Origin: an uncultured Eisenbergiella sp.
GTDB lineage: Bacteria; Bacillota; Clostridia; Lachnospirales; Lachnospiraceae
Direction of reading: 5' to 3'
Assembly (NCBI GenBank): GCA_910585455.1
Contig: CAJUEL010000018.1
Location: 16,781 to 80,780, forward strand
Length of the DNA: 64,000 nucleotides
This document shows positions 17,669 to 26,612 of this stretch, one piece after another. Every line of letters starts with the position of its first letter. Within the stretch, counting starts at the first letter, position 1. The notes under the pieces were generated by a model. That model worked only from the letters and a program-made list of their open reading frames with translations, was not told the origin of the DNA and did no database searches. Both the position numbers and the translations under genes were made by a program.

Positions 17669-19213
17669 TTATCCGCCATTGCGATATTCCGAGGGCGTCA
17701 TTCCCGTATTCTTTTTAAACCATACCGAAAAATAATATTGATTGGGATATCCCACCATCTGACTGATTTCATATATCTTCAGCTCCGGGTCCCGCAGCAG
17801 CTGACGCGCCCTTTCCAGCCGCAGACCGGTCAGATGCTGACTGATGCTTTTTCCGGTTTCCTGCTTAAACAGCATGCTCACATAGCTGGGGCTCAAATAC
17901 ACCTCCCGGGCGATGCGTTCCAATCCCCCGTCCTCGTCGAATCCCACTTTTTCGCTCGCCTCAAAAATGCGTTGAATGATATGGCTGTTCTCCCGGTTCA
18001 TCCGGGAAAACCGCATATCACGGAATTCCCGGAAAAGACCGCACAGCGCCTCCATGCCCTCCTGCTTCGTGCCCTCAATCAGCCGGGCATAGGTCTCCAT
18101 GCACCGTTTTCCCGCAGTGGAAATATCGACGTCCATAATCCCTCTGAACAGTTCACGGGCATAAAGTCCCAGAACGCTGCAGGCCGCCGCCACAAACAGC
18201 TCCCGCTCCTCCAGCCGGTCAAGCGTTCTGCGCAATTCCTCCAGCTGTTCCCGCAAACGCCCTTCCTCCACACTGTAAAACAAGCCTTCTCCACAGGCAA
18301 TGGCATCCGCCACCGCCTGTTCCTCCTGACATACGGATTCCGTGACGCCCGGATAGACATACACCTCATCCCTGCCCAGAAGAAAGCGCATATTCAATGC
18401 CCGGACCGCCTGCTGATAAAGGGTTGGCAGCGCCAGATACCCTTCCAGCGACTGGCTGACGCCCACAGTCACATCCCGTCCGCACTGCTTTTGCAGATCC
18501 AGAATCCGGTTTGCCGCCCGAAGCCATTCCCCGGTCCGGACCTGATCCGGCTCGCAGGCATCCGCCGAAACGACAGCCAAAAGGCTGTCACTCATGATCA
18601 CACAAAGCATGTCCGGCATATCCCGCTCCACCAGGGCCTTGATCTCCCAGATGCCGATATCCGCCCCCTTTTGGAACAGATCAAATACCATGCAGGTAAA
18701 CCACATATTTTCCTGCCAGTCCGGCAATATCCTGTGCAGCTGATTTGTCTGTTTCCGTATATCCCCCAGCAACAGCTGCATGACGACGCGCTCCCGCATA
18801 TAGGGCAGGGAATCTGTAAGCAAAGCCTCCATCTCCGCCTGCATGCTGCTGTGGCTATGCGCGGACAATACCGCTTCCATCAGTTTTTTGTTATCCACAG
18901 GCTTGCTGATATAGTCAAAAACATTCAGCTTTAAGCCCGCGACCGCATACTCAAATTCACTGTACGCACTCATAAAAATCACCTGGAGCCGTGGAAAACG
19001 CTGTGTCGCATATCTGGTCAGTTCGATGCCGTCCATACGGGGCATTTTCACATCGGTGACCAGCACATCGATCCTGTCGGAAAGAAGCTCCTTCGCTTCC
19101 TCACCATCGTAGGCGTATCCACAGACCTCCACGCCGTTTTCCTTCCAGGGGATGGCGGTAGCCAGCGCACGCACCATCGCCCGGTTGTCATCTACCAAAA
19201 GAATCCTGATCAT
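17669..19213 (-). CDS. YesN-like response regulator, receiver plus AraC-type DNA-binding domain
   Basis: 514 residues. The receiver spans residues 1-120: MIRILLVDDNRAMVRALATA, phospho-Asp in VLVTDVKMPRMDG, Lys in YISKPVDN. A helical middle region follows, then two AraC helix-turn-helices at the end, including REVYLSPSYVSMLFKQETGK and EISQMVGYPNQYYFSVWFKK. ATG 19213 has GGAGG nine bases upstream and overlaps the kinase gene by 26 bp, which implies coupled translation. It should activate this operon when phosphorylated by the adjacent YesM-like kinase. Confidence 0.93.
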   Translation of the reverse strand: MIRILLVDDNRAMVRALATAIPWKENGVEVCGYAYDGEEAKELLSDRIDVLVTDVKMPRMDGIELTRYATQRFPRLQVIFMSAYSEFEYAVAGLKLNVFDYISKPVDNKKLMEAVLSAHSHSSMQAEMEALLTDSLPYMRERVVMQLLLGDIRKQTNQLHRILPDWQENMWFTCMVFDLFQKGADIGIWEIKALVERDMPDMLCVIMSDSLLAVVSADACEPDQVRTGEWLRAANRILDLQKQCGRDVTVGVSQSLEGYLALPTLYQQAVRALNMRFLLGRDEVYVYPGVTESVCQEEQAVADAIACGEGLFYSVEEGRLREQLEELRRTLDRLEERELFVAAACSVLGLYARELFRGIMDVDISTAGKRCMETYARLIEGTKQEGMEALCGLFREFRDMRFSRMNRENSHIIQRIFEASEKVGFDEDGGLERIAREVYLSPSYVSMLFKQETGKSISQHLTGLRLERARQLLRDPELKIYEISQMVGYPNQYYFSVWFKKNTGMTPSEYRNGG

Positions 19214-20999
19214 AGGCATCCGCCTCCTCCTGCGGTATTCCCCCATGGGGCATCTCAATCACAACACGGCCTCCTCCTCCCGGCAGATTTTCAAATTGCA
19301 GCCGGGCGCGCAAACCAAAATACAGCTTCAGCCTCCTTTCCACATTGTCCGTTCCGATCCCCCTTTTGGGCGCCTCTCCAGCTTCCCGCACCGCGAGCAT
19401 TTCCTTGCTGAATCCCGGTCCATTATCTTCCACACAGATATAGACCCTGTCGTCCCTTGCAAAAGCGGATATCAGAATTTTTCCGCCCTCCCGCCTTTCC
19501 GTCACACCATGAACCACCGCATTCTCCACGATCGGCTGTAATAAAAACTTTGGAATGCGCGTATCGGACAGCGGCCCGGGCACATCAATCCGATAATCAA
19601 AAATCCCCTCATACACCAGCTGCTGAATATTCAGATAAGCATTCACAATCTCCAGCTCCTCCCGCAGAGTGATGCATACGTTTCCCTTATCCAGAGAACG
19701 CTTAAAGAAAGCCGCCAGCTCCATCAACAGCGCGGATGCCGTCGGGGCATCGTTCATTTCGATATACCCCTTGATGGACGCCAGCGCATTATACAGAAAA
19801 TGGGAATTGATCTGCAAACGCAGAGCTTCCATCCGATACCGGCTTTCCCGCACAGCCATGTGGGCATTTTCTGCGCTCAATGCGCCAATCCGTTCCAGCA
19901 TATGGTTATAGGCCTGTATCAGCACCGCGATTTCCCCATGCTCTCCTGGTTCCTCCCGTATATGAAGGCTCAATACGTCCGGCAGTGTGGAATGTATGGT
20001 GCTGCTTTCAATCATCTGCGCCAATGCCTGAATGCGGTTCGTGAGCGCTCTGGATATGACAAGCACCGCCAGTGTTCCACCGATACATGCCAGAGCGATC
20101 ATGCCGAGTATGGTGGTCAGAATCGATTGCGCTTCCCTCCACCCATAAGAATCCGGCAGCTCCATAAACAGTAGCCAGTCGGAATGCGCCACCCTTTGGC
20201 TCAGATAAGTGGAATTTCCTTCCCGCCACAGGCGATGATCATACAAAGCCAGCGCCAGTTCCCCGCCCGTCTCCGTGTTGATCTTTGAAGCGTCGCCGCT
20301 AGACAACACCCTTCCCTGCCGGTTAATCAGATATAACGGCTGTAATCCGTCATCCTCCATAACCCATTCCGCCAACAGCTCCGTACTGTCCAGATCCAGT
20401 GAAATGACCGCCTCCACATAGTTGTCCGGTCCGTTTACCAAAAACCGCACCACCGAAAGGATCCAGTTTCCCTTTTCTGCATCGGAATTTGCGGGATACC
20501 GATATGTCTCTGCCAAATGAATCTGCTGGGTGCGATCCTGAATCATATCGCTGACCGGTAGCTCCCTCTCCAGACTGCCGTATCGAAACAGACGGATATT
20601 ATCCGGCGGCAGCATGCCGCCTATGCCATGGGCAAAAATCCGCACGCGCATATAACCAAACTGCTGCTCCAACACATGTAAAAAGGTGCTGGTGGCGCGG
20701 TAATCCTCCATCTGCATTTCCGGCTGTTCATTCTGCTCCCCTCCCAACAGGGTCTGACGCACCGGCGTAAAATACAAAATCTGTTCCGTCACCTGTATGG
20801 CACGGTCCAGGGTATCCCCCACCTTTGCCGCCTCCTGCTCCAAAAGATTGCCGGCAATATCCAACTGGTGCTGACGGATGACTTTCCGTGTCCGGTAATA
20901 GCAAAACAGACCTGTGACCGTCAGGGTAATGACGGTCACAGGCACAAACAGGAGGATCATTCGCGTGCGCAATGAAGCGAATCGTTTTCTCAATTGCAT
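19188..20999 (-). CDS. YesM-like sensor histidine kinase
   Basis: 603 residues. A transmembrane helix (residues 14-34) and a second one near 285-310 flank an extracellular sensor domain; a HAMP region, a HisKA_7TM-type block with the His in NSHFLYNALASIKGYIEM, and a GHKL ATPase domain with VEDNGPGF and GIGTDNVERRL follow. It should detect an extracellular or binding-protein-linked carbohydrate signal and phosphorylate the YesN-like regulator. The ribosome site GGAGG is eight bases before ATG 20999. It lies 62 bp downstream of the binding-protein gene. Confidence 0.92.
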   Translation of the reverse strand: MQLRKRFASLRTRMILLFVPVTVITLTVTGLFCYYRTRKVIRQHQLDIAGNLLEQEAAKVGDTLDRAIQVTEQILYFTPVRQTLLGGEQNEQPEMQMEDYRATSTFLHVLEQQFGYMRVRIFAHGIGGMLPPDNIRLFRYGSLERELPVSDMIQDRTQQIHLAETYRYPANSDAEKGNWILSVVRFLVNGPDNYVEAVISLDLDSTELLAEWVMEDDGLQPLYLINRQGRVLSSGDASKINTETGGELALALYDHRLWREGNSTYLSQRVAHSDWLLFMELPDSYGWREAQSILTTILGMIALACIGGTLAVLVISRALTNRIQALAQMIESSTIHSTLPDVLSLHIREEPGEHGEIAVLIQAYNHMLERIGALSAENAHMAVRESRYRMEALRLQINSHFLYNALASIKGYIEMNDAPTASALLMELAAFFKRSLDKGNVCITLREELEIVNAYLNIQQLVYEGIFDYRIDVPGPLSDTRIPKFLLQPIVENAVVHGVTERREGGKILISAFARDDRVYICVEDNGPGFSKEMLAVREAGEAPKRGIGTDNVERRLKLYFGLRARLQFENLPGGGGRVVIEMPHGGIPQEEADAYDQDSFGR

Positions 21000-21061
21000 A
21001 AAGGCTGCCTCCTATTCGATCCAGGAAGGCAGAAAGTTCCTGCCTTCCCGTGCTGTCACAT

Positions 21062-22726
21062 CTATCGAATTCCCATACCCTCACAATATTGTGCGTTCTT
21101 TTCGGCATAAAAATCCTCATACCCCGCCTTATAAAGCTGTTCCACCATTTTATCCAGACCATCCTCCAGACCGACTTTTCCCGTTATGATGTTGACGACA
21201 GTCTCTTCCGCAATGGTCACCATATCCGAACGTACTGTTGCATCGGTTTCATATTTGTAATTGATAAACCCGTCACAATTCGTCCAGGTGACAGTGGTGG
21301 GAGGCTCTGCAAAAATTTTCTCCCACTCTGTTCCATAATGAAATTCTGTCAGCGGTATCCACCAATCGGAACGCAGATTTCCTTCCATACCGCCCAAACC
21401 TCCGCTCACTACGCGGTTACCGGAATCATCTTTGACAAACTCCACTTTTCCATCCTCGCCATAGTTCCAGTGCTTCCCTTCTACGCCCCAGTTTGCCAAT
21501 GCGTAATTTTCATCTGATGCACAAATCCAGTTAAGAATCTTCATAACCTCCACCGGATATTTGGTAGTGGATACGATGCCTATGAACATGCCCGTTTCAT
21601 AACCATACTGCCATGTGGTAGCGCCGCCATTTATATCATTGATCAACCCTGTAAGAAAAATCCATTCCTGTTTTTTATCCTCTTCCACAGGATAAGATGG
21701 ATCCAGACCTGCCTTGCGGTCAGCAGTAACCTGAAAACCGTATCCTTCTCCAACACATACCACCCGGTCAGCAGCAACCAGCTGATTGGCATGGTCAAAG
21801 GTCGTGGTAAAAATTTCAGGATCAAGAATACCGGATGCATACAGTTCTACACTTCTTTGCAACGATTTGCGAAAATCTTCATCCTCCCAATAAACCCTCA
21901 TGATTCCGCTGTCATCGCCCCCAACCCATTTTGCCATGGCATCACCTGTGGCATTGGTCAATGTCTGATTCTTATTTTCATCTACCAGATGGAAATTGAG
22001 CGGCCCCGAATTGTATATCCAGGAAATATGACCGGCCGTCATGCCGATCATGTCAGGCTCATTTTCACATACCACCTTAAGTCCTTCTATCAGCTCTGAT
22101 ACCGTTGTGGGCACTGTATCGATGCCGTATTTCCGGAATAAATCCATACGCAGCCATGTTCCGCAATAGAAAGGCACTGGTGACTGAATCGGGATCAGAT
22201 AGCTTTTTCCGTCCGAACCACGGTAGGGATCCCACAATTTCTCATCCACCTGCTCCAACAAATCCCGCCCTTCTGTTTCCAGCATATCATCCAGGGGCAG
22301 CAACATTCCTTTCTCAATAAAAGTCTGCCATTCAGTCAACGGCATGTTGCTGGAGATCGCATCCAGCTCACCCGCTGCAATCTTGACCGCAATCTGATCG
22401 TTGCTGAAGGAGTCACTGGTGATCATCGTGATTTTGCAGTTGATGCCAAGGTCATTCCAGATGGCATCCTGCACTGCCTGCAGAGCTTCTTCTCCCTTTG
22501 CGGTGTTATAATCACCGTTTAAGGAAAAGAATTTCAGTTCAATGGGATCACCTCTGTCCACCTGGACGGCTGTCCCACTTTCATTTTCCTCACCGGCATT
22601 CTCTGTGCCCACAGCCTGATCGGCCGGTGGAGACGATGCCTGTGGCTGCGGCGATGCGCCACACCCTGCCAGCGTTGTCAGGCAAAGCGCAGATGTGAGA
22701 AATGCTGCAACGATTTTTTTGAACAT
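21062..22726 (-). CDS. carbohydrate ABC transporter substrate-binding lipoprotein (LplA type)
   Basis: 554 residues. The lipoprotein signal MFKKIVAAFLTSALCLTTLA ends in lipobox LAGC, followed by a low-complexity linker and a family-1 solute-binding fold (TPVSELIEGLKVV-type region; EYEMETGMFIG-like C-lobe). The length matches LplA/YtcQ-type proteins that serve oligosaccharides. It is encoded right after its two permeases; no ATPase gene is present, so a shared MsmK-type ATPase encoded elsewhere is expected, as is usual for this class. Confidence 0.9.
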   Translation of the reverse strand: MFKKIVAAFLTSALCLTTLAGCGASPQPQASSPPADQAVGTENAGEENESGTAVQVDRGDPIELKFFSLNGDYNTAKGEEALQAVQDAIWNDLGINCKITMITSDSFSNDQIAVKIAAGELDAISSNMPLTEWQTFIEKGMLLPLDDMLETEGRDLLEQVDEKLWDPYRGSDGKSYLIPIQSPVPFYCGTWLRMDLFRKYGIDTVPTTVSELIEGLKVVCENEPDMIGMTAGHISWIYNSGPLNFHLVDENKNQTLTNATGDAMAKWVGGDDSGIMRVYWEDEDFRKSLQRSVELYASGILDPEIFTTTFDHANQLVAADRVVCVGEGYGFQVTADRKAGLDPSYPVEEDKKQEWIFLTGLINDINGGATTWQYGYETGMFIGIVSTTKYPVEVMKILNWICASDENYALANWGVEGKHWNYGEDGKVEFVKDDSGNRVVSGGLGGMEGNLRSDWWIPLTEFHYGTEWEKIFAEPPTTVTWTNCDGFINYKYETDATVRSDMVTIAEETVVNIITGKVGLEDGLDKMVEQLYKAGYEDFYAEKNAQYCEGMGIR

Positions 22727-22817
22727 ACGTAATACCTCCCTTTTTATAAAGTTTTATATGCTACCGGCCGTCGGTCTTTATAAGGATATCCGAAACAGCC
22801 GGATAGTTTCCCCGATT

Positions 22818-23705
22818 TCACCCCTTCAAAGAACCCACCATCACGCCCTGCACAAAATATTTCTGCACAAAAGGGTATACCAGCAAAATGGGACCCACGC
22901 TGAAAATAATTGCCGTCATCTTCACAACCGCGCTGGGCGGCATACGGTTCTGCATGATTCCCGACGCCATCTTCGTAGCGTCAAGCGCCGCGGCATTGGT
23001 GGTAATGATATCCCGCAGAGCCATCTGCAAGGGGTACATTTTGGCATCGTTTAAATATAACAGAGCCGAATACCACTCATTCCAGTATCCCACCGCATAA
23101 AACAGACCGATGGTTGCAAAGGCCGCCTTGGACAACGGAAACATGATTTTAAACGCGATGCAGAAGTCACTGGCTCCATCCAGCACGGCGGATTCCTCAA
23201 GCTCTACAGGCAGCTGCTTAAAAAAAGTGCGCATGAGCATGGTGTTCCACACCGAGAGCGCCCCGGGCAGGATGATCGCCCAATAAGTATTGAGCAACCC
23301 CAGGGACTTGATCACCATGTAGGTGGGAATCATGCCGCCGCCAAAAAACATGGTAAACACCAGAAGATTGTTGATGAGCTTCCGCCCCGGCAAATCCTGA
23401 CGGGCAATCCCATAAGCCAGCAGCGCTGTGGCGAACAGCGCGATCGCCGTTCCCGCGATGGTGATAAAAAAGGTCGCCCCATAGGCATCCTTGATTTTGG
23501 TTCCCCACTTCAAAAACATGACGTAATTATCCAGCGTAGGGCGTGACGGAATCACCAGCCCCCGGGATGTAAACTCCTGCTCCGATAACAGGGAGAGCGC
23601 AACCACATACAGAAAAGGCAGTAATGTGACGAGCCCCGCCGCCAGCAAAATGATCCGGATCACCCAGTTGAAAAATACGCGTTTCCCGCTTTTTTGTATA
23701 ACCAT
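22818..23705 (-). CDS. carbohydrate ABC transporter permease (YtcP/LplC type)
   Basis: 295 residues, six predicted helices, with the EAA loop ELEESAVLDGASDFCIAFKI and the C-terminal VGPILLVYPFVQKYFVQGVM, typical of the CUT1 YtcP permease. ATG 23705 has GGAGG seven bases upstream (MVIQKSGKRVFFNWVIRIIL). It follows the other permease by 18 bp. Confidence 0.93.
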   Translation of the reverse strand: MVIQKSGKRVFFNWVIRIILLAAGLVTLLPFLYVVALSLLSEQEFTSRGLVIPSRPTLDNYVMFLKWGTKIKDAYGATFFITIAGTAIALFATALLAYGIARQDLPGRKLINNLLVFTMFFGGGMIPTYMVIKSLGLLNTYWAIILPGALSVWNTMLMRTFFKQLPVELEESAVLDGASDFCIAFKIMFPLSKAAFATIGLFYAVGYWNEWYSALLYLNDAKMYPLQMALRDIITTNAAALDATKMASGIMQNRMPPSAVVKMTAIIFSVGPILLVYPFVQKYFVQGVMVGSLKG

Positions 23706-23723
23706 ATCCCATCCTCCTCCATC

Positions 23724-24668
23724 TCAAAACAGCCCGTCCTCTCCTGCACGCTTGACCAGCCAGTTCGATCCGGCCAGCAATACCAGCGCGATCACCCCCC
23801 GGAACAGTCCGACCGCCGCGCCAAAGCTTAACTGAAATTCCGTCAACCCCACACGGTAAACATAGGTATCAATGACATCGCCGATCGAATACAGACTGCT
23901 GTTTGTGCCGATATAACAAAACATCTGCTGAAAATCACTGTTCAACAGCCCGCCGATGTTTAGCAAAAGCATCATGACAATCAGGGGACGGATGGTGGGA
24001 AGCGTAATATACCATGCCTGTTTGAGCCGCCCGCACCCGTCAATGACGGCCGCTTCATACATATCGGTATTGATGCCGCTGATGGCCGCCAGATAGATGA
24101 TGGAGGACCATCCAAAGCCTTTCCAGATGGAGCTGCCGATAATCATCGGATAAAAATATTGCTGTTCTCCCATAAAGTAGATGCTGCTTAATCCCTTCGC
24201 GACGCGCAGATTGTTGACCAGTCCCATCGTAGGGGAGAAAATCGCATCCATCAGCGCGATCGTCACGACCCAGGAAATGAAATACGGCATATAGCTGACC
24301 GTCTGAACCGTCTTTTTAAAAAATACGTTCCGCTCTTCATTCAGCAACAGGGCAAACACAATGGGCACCCAGAAACCGCAGACCAGCTTTGCCAGATTGA
24401 TGAGCAGGGTATTTCTCATGATTCGTCCGAAATAAAAAGAATCAATAAATTTTTCAAACCATTTGAATCCCACCCATTCACTTTCCCAGAATCCCCGTAT
24501 GCCCAGAATTGGATTAAAATCATTAAAGCACATGGTCAGCCCCGCCATGGGCAAATAGGCAAACAGCAGGACAAGGACAAGTCCGGGCAACATCATCAGA
24601 TAAATCTGCCAATATCGCCTGACCCTGATCCAGAAGGATTTTTTACGAACTGTTACAGGCTTTTGCAT
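23724..24668 (-). CDS. carbohydrate ABC transporter permease (LplB type)
   Basis: 314 residues, first gene of the operon. Helices start at YLMMLPGLVLVLLFAYLPMA; the EAA loop is MYEAAVIDGCGRLKQAWYIT. This is the LplB member of the CUT1 pair and is normally partnered with YtcP as here. AGGAG stands ten bases before ATG 24668. A sigma-A-like promoter at 24698-24726 precedes it. Confidence 0.93.
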   Translation of the reverse strand: MQKPVTVRKKSFWIRVRRYWQIYLMMLPGLVLVLLFAYLPMAGLTMCFNDFNPILGIRGFWESEWVGFKWFEKFIDSFYFGRIMRNTLLINLAKLVCGFWVPIVFALLLNEERNVFFKKTVQTVSYMPYFISWVVTIALMDAIFSPTMGLVNNLRVAKGLSSIYFMGEQQYFYPMIIGSSIWKGFGWSSIIYLAAISGINTDMYEAAVIDGCGRLKQAWYITLPTIRPLIVMMLLLNIGGLLNSDFQQMFCYIGTNSSLYSIGDVIDTYVYRVGLTEFQLSFGAAVGLFRGVIALVLLAGSNWLVKRAGEDGLF

Positions 24669-24697
24669 ATTCTCTCATCTCCTTTCGAATTAACTAT

Positions 24698-24726
24698 ATT
24701 TTAGTGGATGCCCGGCCATATCACAA
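24698..24726 (-). promoter_or_regulatory. probable promoter of the GH36/ABC operon
   Basis: TTGTGA and TAAAAT with a 17-base spacer on the minus strand, ending about 30 bp before ATG 24668. It drives the permease, binding-protein, kinase, regulator, GH36 and EamA genes in that order. A YesN-type activator would bind further upstream; I could not define its site. Confidence 0.5.
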
Positions 24727-24845
24727 TTTTATTTCATCGTATTTTCCTTTCATTTCAACTTATTTCACATTTTTTTATGCAATTTTTCACTAACAACCCG
24801 GTATTTTGCTTATTTTTGCAAGCAGGAAGAACAGCCGGAAATAAA

Positions 24846-24885
24846 CAAAAAACGGCGATGGAGCATTCTTTGCATCCATCGCCGC
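24846..24885 (-). terminator. intrinsic terminator after the DUF4956 gene
   Basis: CGGCGATGGA and TCCATCGCCG pair around a GCATTCTTTGCA loop, followed on the minus strand by TTTTTTG. It lies 16 bp past the DUF4956 stop and insulates the operon below. Confidence 0.8.
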
Positions 24886-24900
24886 TTCCGCCTACACGCT

Positions 24901-25572
24901 TCAGCCCATATATTCCCCGTTATAGCTGACGAGCACCGCATTGTGAACCCCTTCCATTTCCGCCAGCGTATTGATAAAGTCCGTATTGTCCTCCTTTAAG
25001 CGGATTTCCAGATTCAGCTCCACCGCCCCCTTCTGCACGGTTTTGCTCTTCACCACACAACGCTCCACCATGCCCTTTAAAAATTCCGTCGCCCGCATCT
25101 CGCTCGCATGATTTTCACAGCTCAACACCACAATATAGGGAACCAGATGCGCCTTGCGGTTTACGAAAAGAAGCAAAACAATGCCGATGAACACACTGCC
25201 AAACACCGCCAGCGGTATCATGCCCGCCGCCAGCACGATGCCCGCCGCGATCGACCAGAATAAAAAGGCGATATCCAGCGGTTCCTTGATGGCAGTCCTG
25301 AACCGCACGATGGAAAGCGCGCCCACCATGCCCAGGGACAGCACCACGTTTGACGTCACCGCCAGAATGACCAGCGTGGTAATCATCGTCAGGGCGATCA
25401 GCGTGACGCCGAAGCCCGAGGAATACATCACGCCGGAAAAAGTCTTTTTATAGATAAAAAAGATAAATACCCCCAGCCCGAACGCCAGAAGCAGCGCCAG
25501 CACCATATCGAGCAGACTGACGCTGGTCACGTTTTCCAAAAAACCCGATTTAAAAATATCCTGAAAAGTCAT
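24901..25572 (-). CDS. DUF4956 membrane protein
   Basis: 223 residues with four transmembrane helices in the first 145 residues and the conserved block SLGMVGALSIVRFRTAIKEP, the hallmark of DUF4956. The C-terminal cytosolic domain ends VHNAVLVSYNGEYMG. Genes of this family regularly follow VTC-type polyphosphate polymerase genes, and this one does too (stop-start gap 90 bp). A structural or regulatory partner of the polymerase is inferred from that pairing. Confidence 0.82.
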   Translation of the reverse strand: MTFQDIFKSGFLENVTSVSLLDMVLALLLAFGLGVFIFFIYKKTFSGVMYSSGFGVTLIALTMITTLVILAVTSNVVLSLGMVGALSIVRFRTAIKEPLDIAFLFWSIAAGIVLAAGMIPLAVFGSVFIGIVLLLFVNRKAHLVPYIVVLSCENHASEMRATEFLKGMVERCVVKSKTVQKGAVELNLEIRLKEDNTDFINTLAEMEGVHNAVLVSYNGEYMG

Positions 25573-25662
25573 ATCAATTTCTCCTTATTCATTTTCTCTG
25601 ATCAGATCATGTCTGCCTGTTTATTATAATTCAGACTCTGTCTGATTTGCAGCCCTGTTATA

Positions 25663-26337
25663 TCAGCCATAGATCCGGCATGCCGCATACTTGGAAAAAG
25701 CGCTGCATCTGCGTGCCTCCAGCTGTACCGCATCCCGGATAATATCCGGCAGAAACGCGTCCCATTTCACTTCCAGAATGATGATCTCATCCCCGACAGG
25801 CGCCGTTGGGCAGTCCGGATTCAGAAAATCCGTACACAGCATTCCCGTGCGGATATGATAATCCAGCGTCACCCGGACATTGCCGGGTGCATAGACAAAG
25901 GGCTCCCGGGTATAATCCACGATCGTTTTCGGACGCAGCTGCTGTGTCTTCATTTTCCGGTAAAGCTCTGCCGCCAGCACATGCCCTTTTGACAGCATCC
26001 AGGAAGTATCCCCTGCCGCAAGGGCCTGCGCCTCCATTTTTGAAATTTCCTCGCTCCGCTTTGCCGTCAGATTGTTATACTTGCATTTTTTCTCCAGATG
26101 AATCAATGAAAGATCCCCGTTATAATAACGGATTCTGAATTTCTCCCGCCGGTTTATTCCGTCCAGCTTTTCATACAGCGCCCGGTTCGTGGGCGTATCG
26201 AAATACAGGCTGCGAATTTCATACCTGCCATTTTGGGCATGCGGATCTGACGATGCGACAAAGCGCAGCCTCTGCCGGATCGCCGCCGCATCCGACGCGT
26301 TGATTTCAATTTTCATTTCATGGCGATACTGCTCCAT
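25663..26337 (-). CDS. VTC-domain polyphosphate polymerase family protein
   Basis: 224 residues, the tunnel-fold VTC domain: MEQYRHEMKIEINASDAAAI, SLYFDTPTNRALYEKLDGIN, REKFRIRYYNGD, LEKKCKYNN, the YTREPFVYAPGNVRVTLDYH block and EVKWDAFLPDIIR. Arg, Lys and Glu lining residues of triphosphate tunnel enzymes are all visible. It should polymerise or bind polyphosphate at the cytosolic face of the membrane with the DUF4956 partner. AAAGGAGG precedes ATG 26337 closely. It is divergent from the MFS gene. Confidence 0.85.
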   Translation of the reverse strand: MEQYRHEMKIEINASDAAAIRQRLRFVASSDPHAQNGRYEIRSLYFDTPTNRALYEKLDGINRREKFRIRYYNGDLSLIHLEKKCKYNNLTAKRSEEISKMEAQALAAGDTSWMLSKGHVLAAELYRKMKTQQLRPKTIVDYTREPFVYAPGNVRVTLDYHIRTGMLCTDFLNPDCPTAPVGDEIIILEVKWDAFLPDIIRDAVQLEARRCSAFSKYAACRIYG

Positions 26338-26612
26338 TCTCTCCTCCTTTCCCCTGTCAAATACCTGCTATCAGTGTAAAGGGAAAATTTGTATAAAGGA
26401 TGTAGAAAATGTGTAAAAATTGTGTTTTTATCTTTGCAAACAGACTTGCCCTCCCTCCCGTAAAATGCTATGATAGTGAGCTGGCAGTTACGATTCAGGT
26501 CCAATATCAGGCAAAAAATGCGATCAGGCGCAGACAGCGGCGGCGGACAAACGGGAAGAGGCCGGCTGTTTCCGGGCCCGATATCCGATATGACACACAG
26601 GAGGAATTTTCC

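Noticed and set aside
17525..18934. Long plus-strand ORF antisense to the YesN-like regulator (also 43401-44567, 3344-4144, 7260-8312)
   Set aside because: High-GC shadow frames of well-supported genes; His/Pro/Leu-rich translations without domain signals.
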